The notes: generated by a model not told the origin, from the sequence alone. DNA of 64,000 nt from Kitasatospora cineracea (GCF_003751605.1 NZ_RJVJ01000005.1:1-64000); one strand, 5' to 3'; shown: positions 25,187 through 34,589, counted from the first letter of the stretch. Translations and numbers: made by a program.

Positions 25187-25948
25187 GTGGACCTCTCCAA
25201 GCGCACCGTCCTCGTCGTCGGCGGCACCTCGGGCATCGGCCGCGAACTGGCCCGCCGGTTCGCCGCCGCGGGCAGCACCGTGGCCGTCGGCGGCCGCGAC
25301 CCGCAGGCGCTCGCCGACCTCGCCGGGGAGGGCTTCGACGCCTTCGCCGTCGACGTCACCGACGACGCCTCCGTCACCGCCGCCCGGGACGCCGTGCTCG
25401 CCCGCCACCCGGAACTGGACACCGTGGTGACCATGTCCGGCGTCATGCTGCTGGAGGACCTGCGCAACCCCGCGCACTTCGCGGCGGCCCGGACCACCGT
25501 CGACACCAACCTGCTCGGCACCGTCCGGGTGCTCGACGCCTTCACCCCGCACCTGGTCCGGCGGGGCGCGGGCACGCTCGTCACCGTCAGCTCGGGCATC
25601 GCCTTCCTGCCGTTCCCGCCGATGCCCAGCTACGCCGCCTCGAAGGCCGGGGTGCACGCCTACACCGAGGCGCTGCGCGCGCAGCTGGCGGGCACCGGCG
25701 TCGACGTGGTCGAGCTGGTGCCCCCGGCCGTCGCCACCGCCGGGCAGGAGCGGGTGAACCCGCACGCGCTGCCGCTCGACGGCTTCGCCACCGAGGTGAT
25801 GGAACTGCTCGCCCAGGACCCCACCCCGCACGAGATCCTGGTCGAGGGCGTCCGGATGCACCGCTGGGCCGAACGCGACGGCACCTACGACGGCCTGGTC
25901 GCCCAGCGCGCCCGTGCCCTGTCGATGCTCCCCGGCCGCCAGGGCTGA
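25187..25948 (+). CDS. Short-chain dehydrogenase/reductase (DltE-like)
   Basis: A 253-residue Rossmann-fold oxidoreductase. It has the NAD(P)-binding 'VVGGTSGIGRELARRFAAAG' (about 10-29), the Ser of 'VTVSSGIAF' and the catalytic 'YAASKAG' (Tyr-x3-Lys, about 148-154). The GTG at 25187 is preceded by a GAAGGGAAG purine tract. The substrate is unknown; DltE-type SDRs act on small ketones or aldehydes. The divergent MmyB-type regulator probably controls it from the 206-base shared promoter region. Confidence 0.88.
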   Translation: MDLSKRTVLVVGGTSGIGRELARRFAAAGSTVAVGGRDPQALADLAGEGFDAFAVDVTDDASVTAARDAVLARHPELDTVVTMSGVMLLEDLRNPAHFAAARTTVDTNLLGTVRVLDAFTPHLVRRGAGTLVTVSSGIAFLPFPPMPSYAASKAGVHAYTEALRAQLAGTGVDVVELVPPAVATAGQERVNPHALPLDGFATEVMELLAQDPTPHEILVEGVRMHRWAERDGTYDGLVAQRARALSMLPGRQG

Positions 25949-26461
25949 CCCCCGCCCGACGCGCCAACTCTCCTGCCCCGCCAGCACGTTGACGCCCCGA
26001 GCCGTTCAGCTCCCGCCGACCCGCCCGCGTCACCCGCCGCCGTCCGCCCAGCGAAAACGGACAACGGACAACGGAGTGTCCGACACCCGCGCCGCCGACT
26101 GCCGGGGCCCGTCCGGGCCGGCTGCGCTCGCGCCGAGTCCCTCGCCTGCACCGGCGTCACGACCGACACCTGACGCCCCGGGCGCCCGGTCCCCGGCCCC
26201 ACTCGGCACGCCCGGGCGGGGCGGGGGTTCTCGCGCGCCGGTGCGCCGCCCATTGGGATGACATTGCGTAGTCGGTGGCGCGTGGCGGGGGGTGTCGCCT
26301 GATAGCCGTAGAGGTGGTCGCGGCAGGGTGTCACCCGACTGATCGCTTACGCACGGCCTTTCCGGGGGCGAGGAGAGCGTGCCACGACGGGTCGGCCGGC
26401 CGGCGGCCTGCGGGTTCCCCCCGCCCCTCCACCGCCCGTCCACGAGAGGACAGCGCAACCG
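25949..26461. other. Long upstream region of the CTQ-oxidase cluster
   Basis: 513 bases without a supportable gene. A direct repeat 'CGGACAA' twice and the inverted pair CGGAC/GTCCG lie at about 26056-26081, a possible regulator site. No clear -35/-10 pair could be assigned for the downstream gene. Confidence 0.4.
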
Positions 26462-28468
26462 ATGACAGACGAGATCGCCTACGCGAAGATCCACCCCGCG
26501 ATCGGGGTGGCCCGGGTGGGCAACAGCACCGCCGGGGACGGCTGGTTCTACGGCCCCGAGACGCCCGCGCCCGAGCCGGCGCCGGTCGGCTTCTACAAGG
26601 ACGCCGCCGGGGCGGTCAAGCGCCAGGCCGCCCGGTTCCGGCTCTACGGCTACGACGCCCAGGGCCGGGTGGTGCGGGAGTTGAAGCCCGCCGAGGCCGG
26701 GGTGGAGGTCGAGTGGGCCGTGCACGTGGCCAACCGCAAGGCCGCCTGGTACAACTTCGACCTCGCCCTCGACATCCCCGACATGCAGGGCAAGGCGTCC
26801 CTGCGCCGCAACGCCAAGACCGACGACGAGAACGGCCGCGAGAAGCTCGTCATCGACCCCGGCCGCAAGACGCTCGTCCCCGGCAGCAAGCAGGAAGTGG
26901 AGTTCACCGGCGGCACCTTCCTCGGCGTCCCCGTCCCGCTGGGCCGGATGCAGACCGACGAGGAGGGCCGGCTGGTCGTCCTCGGCGGCAGCGGCACCTC
27001 GGGCGCGCCGGGCGGGGAGGAACTGCACTCCTTCGGCAACAACGACGGCTGGTACGACGACACCTCCGACGGCCCGGTCACCGCCACGCTGAAGCTGGAC
27101 GGCAGGGACGTCGAGGTCAAGGGCGCCTGGGTGGTGGTCGGCCCGCCCAACTTCGCCCCGGACGTGAAGACCCCGCGCACCCTGTGGGACCTGCTGCACG
27201 ACGTCTTCCGGCCCGAGCAGCCGGTCGGGGCCACCGAGGAGGTGGTCTTCGAGCGGGACATCAAGCCGATCCTGCACCGCTTCTGCGAACTCCAGTGGGT
27301 CAACAAGGGCTACGCCACCCACTACGGCTTCGGCGGCCCCGAGGACTTCATGGCCCCCGCGCTGTACGACCGGCTCGCCGGCAAGGCCGAGCGCAACCGC
27401 GAACTGCGCCGCCAGGTCTACACCGCGATGCGCGACTACGAGCGCGACGGCGGCCGCTCCCCGCTGCCCTGGCCGTGGTTCTACGGCGACGGCATGGCGA
27501 GCAAGCCCAAGTCGCAACTGCAGTACATGACGCTGTCCCCCACCCAGATTGATCAGTTGGAGAAGTGGGCGAACGGGGAGTTCGGCACCGCCGCCGTCCC
27601 CGACTTCCCGAGCCGGATCGAGGACGCGCCCCTCGCCGAGCAGCCCGGCCTGCTGGACCGCGCCGCCCTGGACTTCTGCCTGGCCGACGCCTTCCACCCC
27701 GGCTGCGAGGTCACCTGGCCGATCCGGCACACCACCGTGTACCAGGAGCCGTTCCGGATCCTGCACCGCGCCGAGAACGACCCCGAGCCCGACTACGGCC
27801 CGCAGTTGAGCGCCGAGCGGGCCCTGGGCGCGGACGGCCCGCTGCACGCCCAGCCGCCCGGCGGGCTGACCCGCTGGATGGCGATCCCGTGGCAGACCGA
27901 CACCGCCAGTTGCCGCTCCGGCTACGAGTCCAACGCCCTGCCCAAGGGCCGCTACGACCCGCACCTGCCGACCTTCTGGCCCGCCCGGGTGCCCAACCAC
28001 GTGCTCACCGAGGAGGACTTCCGGATCGTCAACCAGGAAGGTGGCGGCGGGAGTTCGGAGGACGCCCGGCTGGACGCGTTCGCCCGCCGGGCCTCCTGGC
28101 TGCGCGGCCTGCGCGGCGAGTACAAGGAGCAGCTCGCCCAGGCGGCGAAGGAGTGGCACCACTTCGGCATCGTGGAGACCCGCCGCTACACGGTCGGCGA
28201 CGGCAAGTTCCCCGCCACCGTCCAGGTCGAGTCGAAGCCGGGCTTCCCGCTGGAGGGCGTCTCGCCCGACCGCAACCTGGTGACCGTGCACGTCCCCGAG
28301 GCCACCGCACTCGACAGCGCTGCCTACAGCGGCGTGCTCGGCGACGTCGCCGAACGGACCGGCTACAGCGCCGAGGAGATCACGGTCGGCTACATCGACA
28401 AGCTCGACCCGTTCGGCGAGGAGTCCGCCAACGGCGGCGGCGCCCGTCCCGCGGACGGCCGCGGGTGA
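26462..28468 (+). CDS. LodA-like cysteine-tryptophylquinone oxidase
   Basis: A 668-residue quinoprotein of the LodA/GoxA family, which oxidises the epsilon-amine of lysine or the alpha-amine of glycine and releases hydrogen peroxide. The family opening 'KIHPAIGVARVGNS' (about 9-22) is clear. 'DTASC' at 480-484 fits the conserved Asp-x3-Cys of LodA (D512/C516), where the Cys joins a Trp to form the CTQ cofactor. Candidate Trp partners are W506 ('PTFWPARVPNH') and W546 ('ASWLRGLRG'); the spacing in LodA (65 residues) favours W546. No signal peptide is seen. The start ATG and the 4-base GTGA overlap with the flavoprotein gene fit the lodA-lodB order. The substrate cannot be told from sequence. 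Confidence 0.82.
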   Translation: MTDEIAYAKIHPAIGVARVGNSTAGDGWFYGPETPAPEPAPVGFYKDAAGAVKRQAARFRLYGYDAQGRVVRELKPAEAGVEVEWAVHVANRKAAWYNFDLALDIPDMQGKASLRRNAKTDDENGREKLVIDPGRKTLVPGSKQEVEFTGGTFLGVPVPLGRMQTDEEGRLVVLGGSGTSGAPGGEELHSFGNNDGWYDDTSDGPVTATLKLDGRDVEVKGAWVVVGPPNFAPDVKTPRTLWDLLHDVFRPEQPVGATEEVVFERDIKPILHRFCELQWVNKGYATHYGFGGPEDFMAPALYDRLAGKAERNRELRRQVYTAMRDYERDGGRSPLPWPWFYGDGMASKPKSQLQYMTLSPTQIDQLEKWANGEFGTAAVPDFPSRIEDAPLAEQPGLLDRAALDFCLADAFHPGCEVTWPIRHTTVYQEPFRILHRAENDPEPDYGPQLSAERALGADGPLHAQPPGGLTRWMAIPWQTDTASCRSGYESNALPKGRYDPHLPTFWPARVPNHVLTEEDFRIVNQEGGGGSSEDARLDAFARRASWLRGLRGEYKEQLAQAAKEWHHFGIVETRRYTVGDGKFPATVQVESKPGFPLEGVSPDRNLVTVHVPEATALDSAAYSGVLGDVAERTGYSAEEITVGYIDKLDPFGEESANGGGARPADGRG

Positions 28469-29619
28469 ACCCGGCCGCACCCGCCGCGGCCCGCGCCTCC
28501 CGCGCCTCCCGCGTCTCCCGCGCCTCCCGCGTCCCGTCCGTCGACGTGGTCGTGGCGGGCGGCGGCCCGGCGGGTGCGGCCGCCGCCCTCGCCCTGGCCC
28601 GGGCGGGCCGGACGGTGCTGCTGGCCGACGCCGGACGCGGCCCGGCCCCGGTCGGCGAGGCACTGCCCGCCGCCGCCCGCGTCCTGCTGCGCGACCTCGG
28701 CGCGGACGGCGTCCTGACGCACGGCCACCTGCCCTGCCTGGCCAACCGCTCCGCCTGGGGCGGCCCGGCCCTCGCCTCCACCGACAGCATCCTCGACCCG
28801 CACGGCCACGGCTGGCACCTCGACCGCCCGCTGTTCGACCGCCAACTGCGCGACCGGGCCCGGGCCCTGGGCGCCCAGCTCGCCGAGCGCACCACCGCCC
28901 GCCCGCTGGACCGCACCCCCGACGGCGGGTGGACGGTGCGGCTGGGCGAACGGGAGCCGGTCCGCTGCCGGTGGATCGTGGACGCCACCGGCCGCCGGGC
29001 CGCCGTCGCCACCGCCTGCGGGGCGCGCCGGCTGGTCCGCGACCGGCTGCTCGCCGTCCACCTCACCCTCGGCCCCACCGCGCACCCCGCCGACACCACC
29101 ACCACGGTCGAAGCGGCCCCCGACGGCTGGTGGTACACCGCCCCGCTGCCCGCCGGCCGCCGCCTGCTCGCCCGGTACACCGACGCCGACCTGCCCGCCG
29201 CCCACCGGACCGCCCTGCCGGCCGGCCTCGCGGCCACCCGGCACATCGGCCCCCTCGCGGCCGCCCACCCGTGGCCCCCGGCCGCCGCGCCCCGGCGCGC
29301 GCCCGCCCACACCGCCCGCCTCGACACCGTCCACGGCGAGGGCTGGACCGCCGCCGGCGACGCCGCCCTCGCCTTCGACCCGCTGTCCTCGCAGGGCATC
29401 CTCACCGCCCTGTTCACCGGCCTGAGCGCGGGCACGGCCGTGCACGCCCACCTGGCCGGCGACCCCGGTGCGCTGCCCGGCTACGCCCGCACCGTCGACC
29501 AGGTCCGCACCACCTACCTGCGCAACCACCGCACCCACTACGCCGCCGAACAGCGCTGGCCCGACCGGCCGTTCTGGCAGCGCCGCCACACCCCCACCCC
29601 CCAGGAGGCCCCCGCATGA
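28465..29619 (+). CDS. LodB-like FAD-dependent CTQ maturation protein
   Basis: A 384-residue flavoprotein monooxygenase homologue. The dinucleotide fold 'VVVAGGGPAGAAAALALARA' lies near residues 28-47. 'WIVDATGRRAAVA' and 'TAAGDAALAFDPLSSQGI' (the GD motif with the Pro-rich FAD loop) follow. LodB proteins are needed to build the CTQ cofactor in the partner LodA, probably by hydroxylating the Trp. The GTG at 28465 overlaps the LodA stop. The N-terminus carries a short Ser-Arg-Ala repeat ('RASRASRVSRASRV') from a 9- to 15-bp DNA repeat, which probably precedes the folded domain and may be dispensable. Confidence 0.82.
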   Translation: MNPAAPAAARASRASRVSRASRVPSVDVVVAGGGPAGAAAALALARAGRTVLLADAGRGPAPVGEALPAAARVLLRDLGADGVLTHGHLPCLANRSAWGGPALASTDSILDPHGHGWHLDRPLFDRQLRDRARALGAQLAERTTARPLDRTPDGGWTVRLGEREPVRCRWIVDATGRRAAVATACGARRLVRDRLLAVHLTLGPTAHPADTTTTVEAAPDGWWYTAPLPAGRRLLARYTDADLPAAHRTALPAGLAATRHIGPLAAAHPWPPAAAPRRAPAHTARLDTVHGEGWTAAGDAALAFDPLSSQGILTALFTGLSAGTAVHAHLAGDPGALPGYARTVDQVRTTYLRNHRTHYAAEQRWPDRPFWQRRHTPTPQEAPA

Positions 29620-30335
29620 GCACCGCACCCCTCGCCGACACCGTCAGCGCCGACCGGCACGGCCACCGCTTCCTGCTGATCGGCAAGACGACGATCTTCA
29701 GCTACCACCTCGGCCTGTACTACGTCCCGATCCACGCCTTCCAGCTGATCACCCGGTTCGGACTGCCCGACACCCTGCGCGAGACGTACCTGGCCGACCT
29801 GGCCGCGCACGAGAACCAGCAGGTCTACTACTCGCTGTTCTCCGAGGGCCACTGGCCGCTGAGCGAGATCGTCGAGGGCACCCGCACCTCGCTGCCGGTC
29901 GAGTTGGAGCGCGTCACCGTCGACGCCGAGGGCAAGCGGAAGTTCACCCCCCTCCTGGACGCCGTCGACGCCGGCTGCCACAAGGACGACGTCGTCCACT
30001 ACCGGCCGCTGGACCCCGACGCCGGCTACCCCGACTTCGTGACCGAGCTGGTCTTCGGCCGGGGCGACGAGGTGCACCTCGCCCACGCCCTGGCCGGCGC
30101 CCCGAACTGGGACGAGGTCATCACCACCGTCGACCCCCGGGGCTTCCAGCCCGCCGACCTGGCCCCCGCCGCGACGCTCACCGTCCCCTCGCTCAAGGAC
30201 CCGCACGCCGCCGCCCCGAAGAGCCCGCTGACCCCCGGCACCCGCTACGAGGGCCGGATCGGCGACCGCCCGGTCTCCTTCACCGCCGGCCGCCAGGGCT
30301 GGTGGAACAACACCTCCCTCAACAAGAAGGGCTAG
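29616..30335 (+). CDS. Unrecognised protein of the CTQ-oxidase operon
   Basis: A 239-residue soluble protein with no family I can name. It contains His- and Tyr-rich stretches ('FSYHLGLYYVPIHAFQ', 'ENQQVYYSLFSEGHW') and ends in basic 'NNTSLNKKG'. The ATG at 29616 overlaps the flavoprotein stop by 4 bases (ATGA), so it is co-translated with lodA/lodB. Position implies a role with the quinoprotein: substrate, accessory subunit, or peroxide-handling partner. None of these is proven. A strong hairpin follows its stop. Confidence 0.6.
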   Translation: MSTAPLADTVSADRHGHRFLLIGKTTIFSYHLGLYYVPIHAFQLITRFGLPDTLRETYLADLAAHENQQVYYSLFSEGHWPLSEIVEGTRTSLPVELERVTVDAEGKRKFTPLLDAVDAGCHKDDVVHYRPLDPDAGYPDFVTELVFGRGDEVHLAHALAGAPNWDEVITTVDPRGFQPADLAPAATLTVPSLKDPHAAAPKSPLTPGTRYEGRIGDRPVSFTAGRQGWWNNTSLNKKG

Positions 30336-30344
30336 TGCCACCAC

Positions 30345-30384
30345 CGGGGTCCCGCGCCGCCGCCCCGCCCCGCGGGACCCCGGA
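30345..30384 (+). terminator. Hairpin terminator or attenuator within the oxidase cluster
   Basis: Perfect 13-bp arms (30345-30357 and 30372-30384) around a 14-base loop, in the 99-base gap between the third gene and the amine oxidase. It suggests that lodA-lodB-orf3 is one unit and that the amine oxidase and ligase form another, or that read-through is partial. Confidence 0.65.
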
Positions 30385-30434
30385 CCGCCCCCCACCGCCG
30401 ATCCCCCCGATGCTCCGCCGAAGGGCCGCCACCG

Positions 30435-31964
30435 ATGTTCGACACCAGCTTCGCCTTCCCCGACGACCTGCTGCGGCCGACGGCCGGCCCGGGCGGCCGG
30501 GTCGCCGTGATCGGCGCGGGCGCCGCCGGGCTGGTGTGCGCGTACGAGCTGCAGCGGCGCGGCTTCGACGTCGCGGTCTACGAACGCGGCAACCGCCCCG
30601 GCGGGCGGGTGCGCACCCACCGGTTCTGGGACGGCACCCACGCCGACCTCGGCGCGATGCGGATCCCCTCCAACCACCACTGCGTGCTGCACTACGTGGC
30701 GCGCTTCCGCCTGGCGACCCGCACCTTCGTCAACCACAACCCCCGGGCCTACTACCACCTGCGCGGCCGCCGGGTCCGGGTGCAGGAGGTCGCCTCGCTC
30801 TTCCCCGCCTTCGCGCTGCGCCCGGACGAGCGCCGCGCGCCGTCCGTGCTGCTCGACCGGGTGCTCGGACCGCTGTGGCGCTCCTTCAGCGCCGAGCAGC
30901 AGCGCTCCGCCCTGGACGGCCGCTGGGACGACCCCGCGCTGGAACGGGCCGCCTCGGTGTCGCTGTGGCAGTTCGTCCACGAGCACCTCTCCCAGGACGC
31001 CTGGGACCTGTTCGGCCACGCCAGCGGCCTCGCCCACTACGAGCAGTCCTCGCTGCTGGAGGTCCTGGTCGACCACTTCGGCCTGTTCCACCGCGGACAG
31101 GTCGAACTCGCCGACGGGTTCGACTCGTTGGTCCACGGCTTCGTCCGGGCCCTGCGCCCGGGCACGCTGCGGCTGTCCACCCGGGTCGACGAACTCGCCC
31201 TGACCGCCGACGGGGTGCGCCTGCGCGGCCGGCGGATCGGCGGACGGCTCGACGACCGCGCCGACTTCGCGGTCTGCTGCGTCCCCGCTCCCGCGCTCGA
31301 CCAGATCACCCTCACCCCCGGCCTGCCCCACCCGCAGCGCCACGCCGTGCGCGGCATCAGCTACGCCAGCAGTGCCAAGACCGTGCTGCACGTGACCCGG
31401 CGGCGCTGGGAGAGCCAGGACGGCATCCACGGCGGCGGCAGCTTCACCGACCTGCCCGTCCAGCAGGTCTGGTACCCGTCCGACAACGCGGTGCGCACCG
31501 ACGGCGGCGTCAACGGCTCCGGCACGCCCCGCTGGGAGGCCCGCGACCCGCTGCGCGCGGCCGAACCCGCCGCCCTGCTCGGCGCCTACCTGTGGGGCGC
31601 CAACGCCCGACGCTTCGCCGCGCTGGAGCGGGCCGACCGGGACGCGCTGGTGCTGGAGTGCCTGGAGAAGCTCCACCCGGGCATCGCCGCGGACGTCGAC
31701 GACATCGTGCACTGCAACTGGGACGTGCAGACCGGCATGGGCGGCGGCGCGTTCGCCCACCTCACGCCCGGCGAGCACGCCAGGTACCTGTCCGTGCTCG
31801 GCGCCCCGCACCCGGCCGGGCGCCCGCGGCTCTTCTTCGCGGGCGAGCACCTGTCCGGCGCCCACGCCTGGTGCCAGGGCGCGGTGCAGTCCGCGCTCGG
31901 CGCGGTCCGCACCCTGCTCGCGCACGCCGGACAGGCCGCCGCCGCACCGGTGGACGCCCGGTGA
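30435..31964 (+). CDS. FAD-dependent amine oxidase
   Basis: A 509-residue flavoenzyme of the monoamine oxidase/L-amino-acid oxidase type. The FAD site is 'VAVIGAGAAGLVCAYELQ' (about 23-40) followed by 'YERGNRPGGRVRTH'. The C-terminal FAD segment is 'RPRLFFAGEHLSG'. It should oxidise an amine or amino acid and make hydrogen peroxide and ammonia. The ATG at 30435 is used. Its stop overlaps the next gene's GTG by 4 bases, so it is coupled to the ligase. Two amine-oxidising enzymes of different chemistry in one cluster is unusual. Confidence 0.85.
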   Translation: MFDTSFAFPDDLLRPTAGPGGRVAVIGAGAAGLVCAYELQRRGFDVAVYERGNRPGGRVRTHRFWDGTHADLGAMRIPSNHHCVLHYVARFRLATRTFVNHNPRAYYHLRGRRVRVQEVASLFPAFALRPDERRAPSVLLDRVLGPLWRSFSAEQQRSALDGRWDDPALERAASVSLWQFVHEHLSQDAWDLFGHASGLAHYEQSSLLEVLVDHFGLFHRGQVELADGFDSLVHGFVRALRPGTLRLSTRVDELALTADGVRLRGRRIGGRLDDRADFAVCCVPAPALDQITLTPGLPHPQRHAVRGISYASSAKTVLHVTRRRWESQDGIHGGGSFTDLPVQQVWYPSDNAVRTDGGVNGSGTPRWEARDPLRAAEPAALLGAYLWGANARRFAALERADRDALVLECLEKLHPGIAADVDDIVHCNWDVQTGMGGGAFAHLTPGEHARYLSVLGAPHPAGRPRLFFAGEHLSGAHAWCQGAVQSALGAVRTLLAHAGQAAAAPVDAR

Positions 31965-33313
31965 GCCGGCCGCAGCCGCTCGGCCGCGCCGACCTGCTCG
32001 CCCCGCTGACCCCCGCGCCGGGGGCCGTCGAGCGGGTCGGCGTGGAGGTCGAGTGCGCCCTGCTCGACCCGGCCACCGGCACCGGGGCCCGCTACTCGGG
32101 CCCGCGCGGCGTGCGGGCCGTGCTGGCCGCCGTGCTGGAGCGCTGGGGCGGCGAACCCGAGGACGACAGCGGGCAGTTGACCGGCGTCCGGCTGCCCGAC
32201 GGCAGCAGCGTCACCCTGGAGCACGGCGGCCAGATCGAGTACTCCTCGACGCCCGCGCCCGGCGTCGGCGGCGCCGTGGACGAGGTGCGGGCGGCACTGG
32301 AGCGGCTGGCCGACCTGGCGGCCGGCTTCGGCCTGGCCCTCGTCCCGGGCGGCAACCTGCCCTTCGGCCGGCTCGCGGACGTCGAGTGGGTGCCGATGAC
32401 CCGCGGCGCGGCCATGCGCCGCTACTTCGCCGGCCTCGGCCCGGCGGGGGAGCGGGCGCCGCACGTGATGGCGCTCTCGCTGTCCACCCAGGCCACCCTC
32501 GACTTCCTCGGCCCCGAGGACCTCACCCGCAAGCTGCGGATGCAGACCGCCGCCGCCCCCGTGGTCTCCGCGCTCCTCGTCAACTCCCCCCTGCTGGAAG
32601 GCCGCCCGTGCGGCCTGCTGTCCCACCGCAGCTGGGCCTGGCTGCGGACGGACCCGCGCCGAGGCGGCCTGCTGCCGCCCGCCCTACGACCCGACGTGAG
32701 CGCCGAGGACCTCGTCGACTGGGCGCTCGGCATCCCGCTGATCCACTACCGCACCGCCGACGGCCGCTACCACCGCGCCCCCGACGGCACCTTCGCCGAC
32801 CTGCTCCGCGACGGCCTGCCCGACGGCACCGGGCCCACCGCCGCGCACTGGGCCGCCCACCTCTCCCAGCTGTGGACCGACACCCGGGTGCGCCGCACCC
32901 TGGAACTGCGCGGCGCCGACGGCCCGCCCGCCCCGCACCTCGCCGCCCTGCCCGCGCTGTGGACCGGCCTCACCTACCACCCGCCATCACGGGAGGCCGC
33001 CTGGGAGTTGACGCGGGGACACACCGCCGAGGAGCACCGCGCCGCCCGGGCCGAACTGCCCGCCCGCGGCCCGGACACCCGCCTCGGCGACACCCCCGTC
33101 CGCGCCCTGGCCGCCGAGCTGCTCCGCCTGGCCCGCACCGGCCTGGAGGCCCGGGTCGCCGCCGGACTGGAGCCCCCGCACGTCCCCGCCCACCTCGACC
33201 CGCTCGACGAGATCGCCGCCACCGGCCGCACCTTCGCCCACCAGTGCCTGGAGCGCTGGCACGGCGACCTGCGCACCGACCCCGCCCGCTACGTCGCCGC
33301 CCACCGGATCTGA
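31961..33313 (+). CDS. Glutamate-cysteine-ligase-like carboxylate-amine ligase
   Basis: A 450-residue ATP-dependent ligase of the glutamate-cysteine ligase superfamily. The glutamate-binding strand is 'VERVGVEVECALLDP' and the metal/ATP core includes 'EHGGQIEYSSTPAPG'. 'HVMALSLSTQATLDF' and 'VVSALLVNSPLLEGR' match the EgtA/plant-type GCL architecture. It should form a gamma-glutamyl amide, for example gamma-glutamylcysteine or gamma-glutamylated amine. Coupling to an amine oxidase hints at protecting or tagging an amine. EgtA of ergothioneine synthesis is a possible identity, but no egtB/C/D is nearby, so I do not assign it. Confidence 0.78.
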   Translation: MSRPQPLGRADLLAPLTPAPGAVERVGVEVECALLDPATGTGARYSGPRGVRAVLAAVLERWGGEPEDDSGQLTGVRLPDGSSVTLEHGGQIEYSSTPAPGVGGAVDEVRAALERLADLAAGFGLALVPGGNLPFGRLADVEWVPMTRGAAMRRYFAGLGPAGERAPHVMALSLSTQATLDFLGPEDLTRKLRMQTAAAPVVSALLVNSPLLEGRPCGLLSHRSWAWLRTDPRRGGLLPPALRPDVSAEDLVDWALGIPLIHYRTADGRYHRAPDGTFADLLRDGLPDGTGPTAAHWAAHLSQLWTDTRVRRTLELRGADGPPAPHLAALPALWTGLTYHPPSREAAWELTRGHTAEEHRAARAELPARGPDTRLGDTPVRALAAELLRLARTGLEARVAAGLEPPHVPAHLDPLDEIAATGRTFAHQCLERWHGDLRTDPARYVAAHRI

Positions 33314-33413
33314 CTCCGTCACCACCGCTGCGGAAACCCCCGTGACCTGCCCGCATCCGACCAGGTAAGCTCCGAACTCCGCCAGAGTCCCTTACCCGCC
33401 CTGGAGCGTGCCC

Positions 33414-34121
33414 GTGCCCGACGAAGCCACCGTCCCCGAACTCGTCCGGGCCTGGATCGGCGGCTGGACGGCCTCCCGCGGCGCTGCCGACCCCGCCCCC
33501 GAACCCTGGGGCTGGAGCATCGACGTCGGCCAGCCGCGCCACGTGTGGCGGCACGTGCTGCCCGCCCCCGCCGAGGCCGACGTCCGCAAGCTCACCGAGG
33601 GCACCACCGTCCCCTGGACGTGGCTCAAACTGTTCGCCGAGGAGGAGCGCGTCCTGCCCTGGGTCGGCCCCGGCTGGCACCAGGACGTCCCCGGGTACCT
33701 GATGACCCTCCCGCTGCGCCCTGAGCACCCCGCCGTCCCGGCCGGCTACCGGATCACCACCTGGCACCGCGGCGGCACCGTCCGGGCCCTGGTCCGCACC
33801 GCCGACGGCGCCTTCGCCGCCCGCGGCCAGCTCGGCCTGGCCCCCGCCGTCCCGCTCGGCGGCCGCACCGACGCCCCGCTGGTCGCCGTCGCCGACCAGA
33901 TCGAGACCGACCCCGAGCACCGCCGCCGCGGCCTCGGCTCGCTCCTGATGCGCACCCTGCAGCACGAGGCGCACGCGGCCGGCGCGCGCACCGCCCTGCT
34001 GGTCGGCACCACCGAGGGCCGCGCCCTCTACACCAGCCTCGGCTGGACGCTGCGCTCCCCGATGGCCAGCCTCTGGTACGACCCCGCCACCCCCACCGGC
34101 CGCCCGCCCGGCGGCTCCTGA
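33414..34121 (+). CDS. GNAT-family N-acetyltransferase
   Basis: A 235-residue acetyltransferase. The acetyl-CoA motif 'DPEHRRRGLGSLLMRTL' (about 163-179) is clear, and the final strand 'YTSLGWTLRSPM' is typical. The GTG at 33414 is chosen because GGAG stands 7 bases upstream; another GTG lies at 33408. A -10-like TAAGCT is at 33365-33370. The substrate is unknown. It follows the oxidase-ligase pair by 100 bases with no strong hairpin between, so co-transcription is possible. Confidence 0.78.
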   Translation: MPDEATVPELVRAWIGGWTASRGAADPAPEPWGWSIDVGQPRHVWRHVLPAPAEADVRKLTEGTTVPWTWLKLFAEEERVLPWVGPGWHQDVPGYLMTLPLRPEHPAVPAGYRITTWHRGGTVRALVRTADGAFAARGQLGLAPAVPLGGRTDAPLVAVADQIETDPEHRRRGLGSLLMRTLQHEAHAAGARTALLVGTTEGRALYTSLGWTLRSPMASLWYDPATPTGRPPGGS

Positions 34122-34202
34122 CCCGCTACCCCGCCCGGACGCGCCGGTGCCCGCCGGGAGGGCGCAACTCCGGGCGGGCACCAGAAAAAGCGGAGCGGAG
34201 GA

Positions 34203-34394
34203 TCAGGCGGCGATCAGCAGGCTCCGGCGGGGGGCGATCACCCGGCCGTCCGGCAGCAGCTCACCGGTGTCGTCGAACAGCAGCACCCCGTTGCACAGCA
34301 GGCTCCAGCCCTGCTCGGGGTGGCGGGCGACCGGGACGGCCGCCTCCCGGTCCGCCGAGTCGGAGGACGGACACTCGGTTCGGTGCTGGCACAT
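34203..34394 (-). CDS. DUF5999 small protein
   Basis: A 63-residue protein opening 'MCQHRTECPSSDSADREAA' and ending 'GRVIAPRRSLLIAA'. The two cysteines and the 'WSLLCNGVLLFDDTGELLP' block are typical of the DUF5999 family of streptomycetes. Function unknown; Cys/His content hints at metal binding. The ATG at 34394 has GAGG 7 bases upstream. Confidence 0.75.
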   Translation of the reverse strand: MCQHRTECPSSDSADREAAVPVARHPEQGWSLLCNGVLLFDDTGELLPDGRVIAPRRSLLIAA

Positions 34395-34589
34395 CCTTGT
34401 ACCTCGCTTCGCTGAAAATTTGCACCGGATCAGGTGTGAAACGGCGTCAGCCGGGTAGGACGATTGGTCCTCCACCCAACCGACACCAGTGTCCGACTCC
34501 ACGGGCGCTCGCGCAGCCATTTGGTGACATGCGCCACAGAAGAACGCGCGAGATCACCCTAGCGGGCGGGATTCGCCCCGATCCGCGCA

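Noticed and set aside
29468..33313. A 1281-codon open frame overlapping the oxidase-ligase genes
   Set aside because: It is Arg/Pro/Ala-rich through most of its length and is the alternate-frame shadow of three well-supported genes; only its last third is real coding sequence (the ligase from 31961).
31961..33313. Assignment as EgtA of ergothioneine synthesis
   Set aside because: Architecture is compatible, but no egtB, egtC, egtD or egtE gene is adjacent, so the symbol is not justified.
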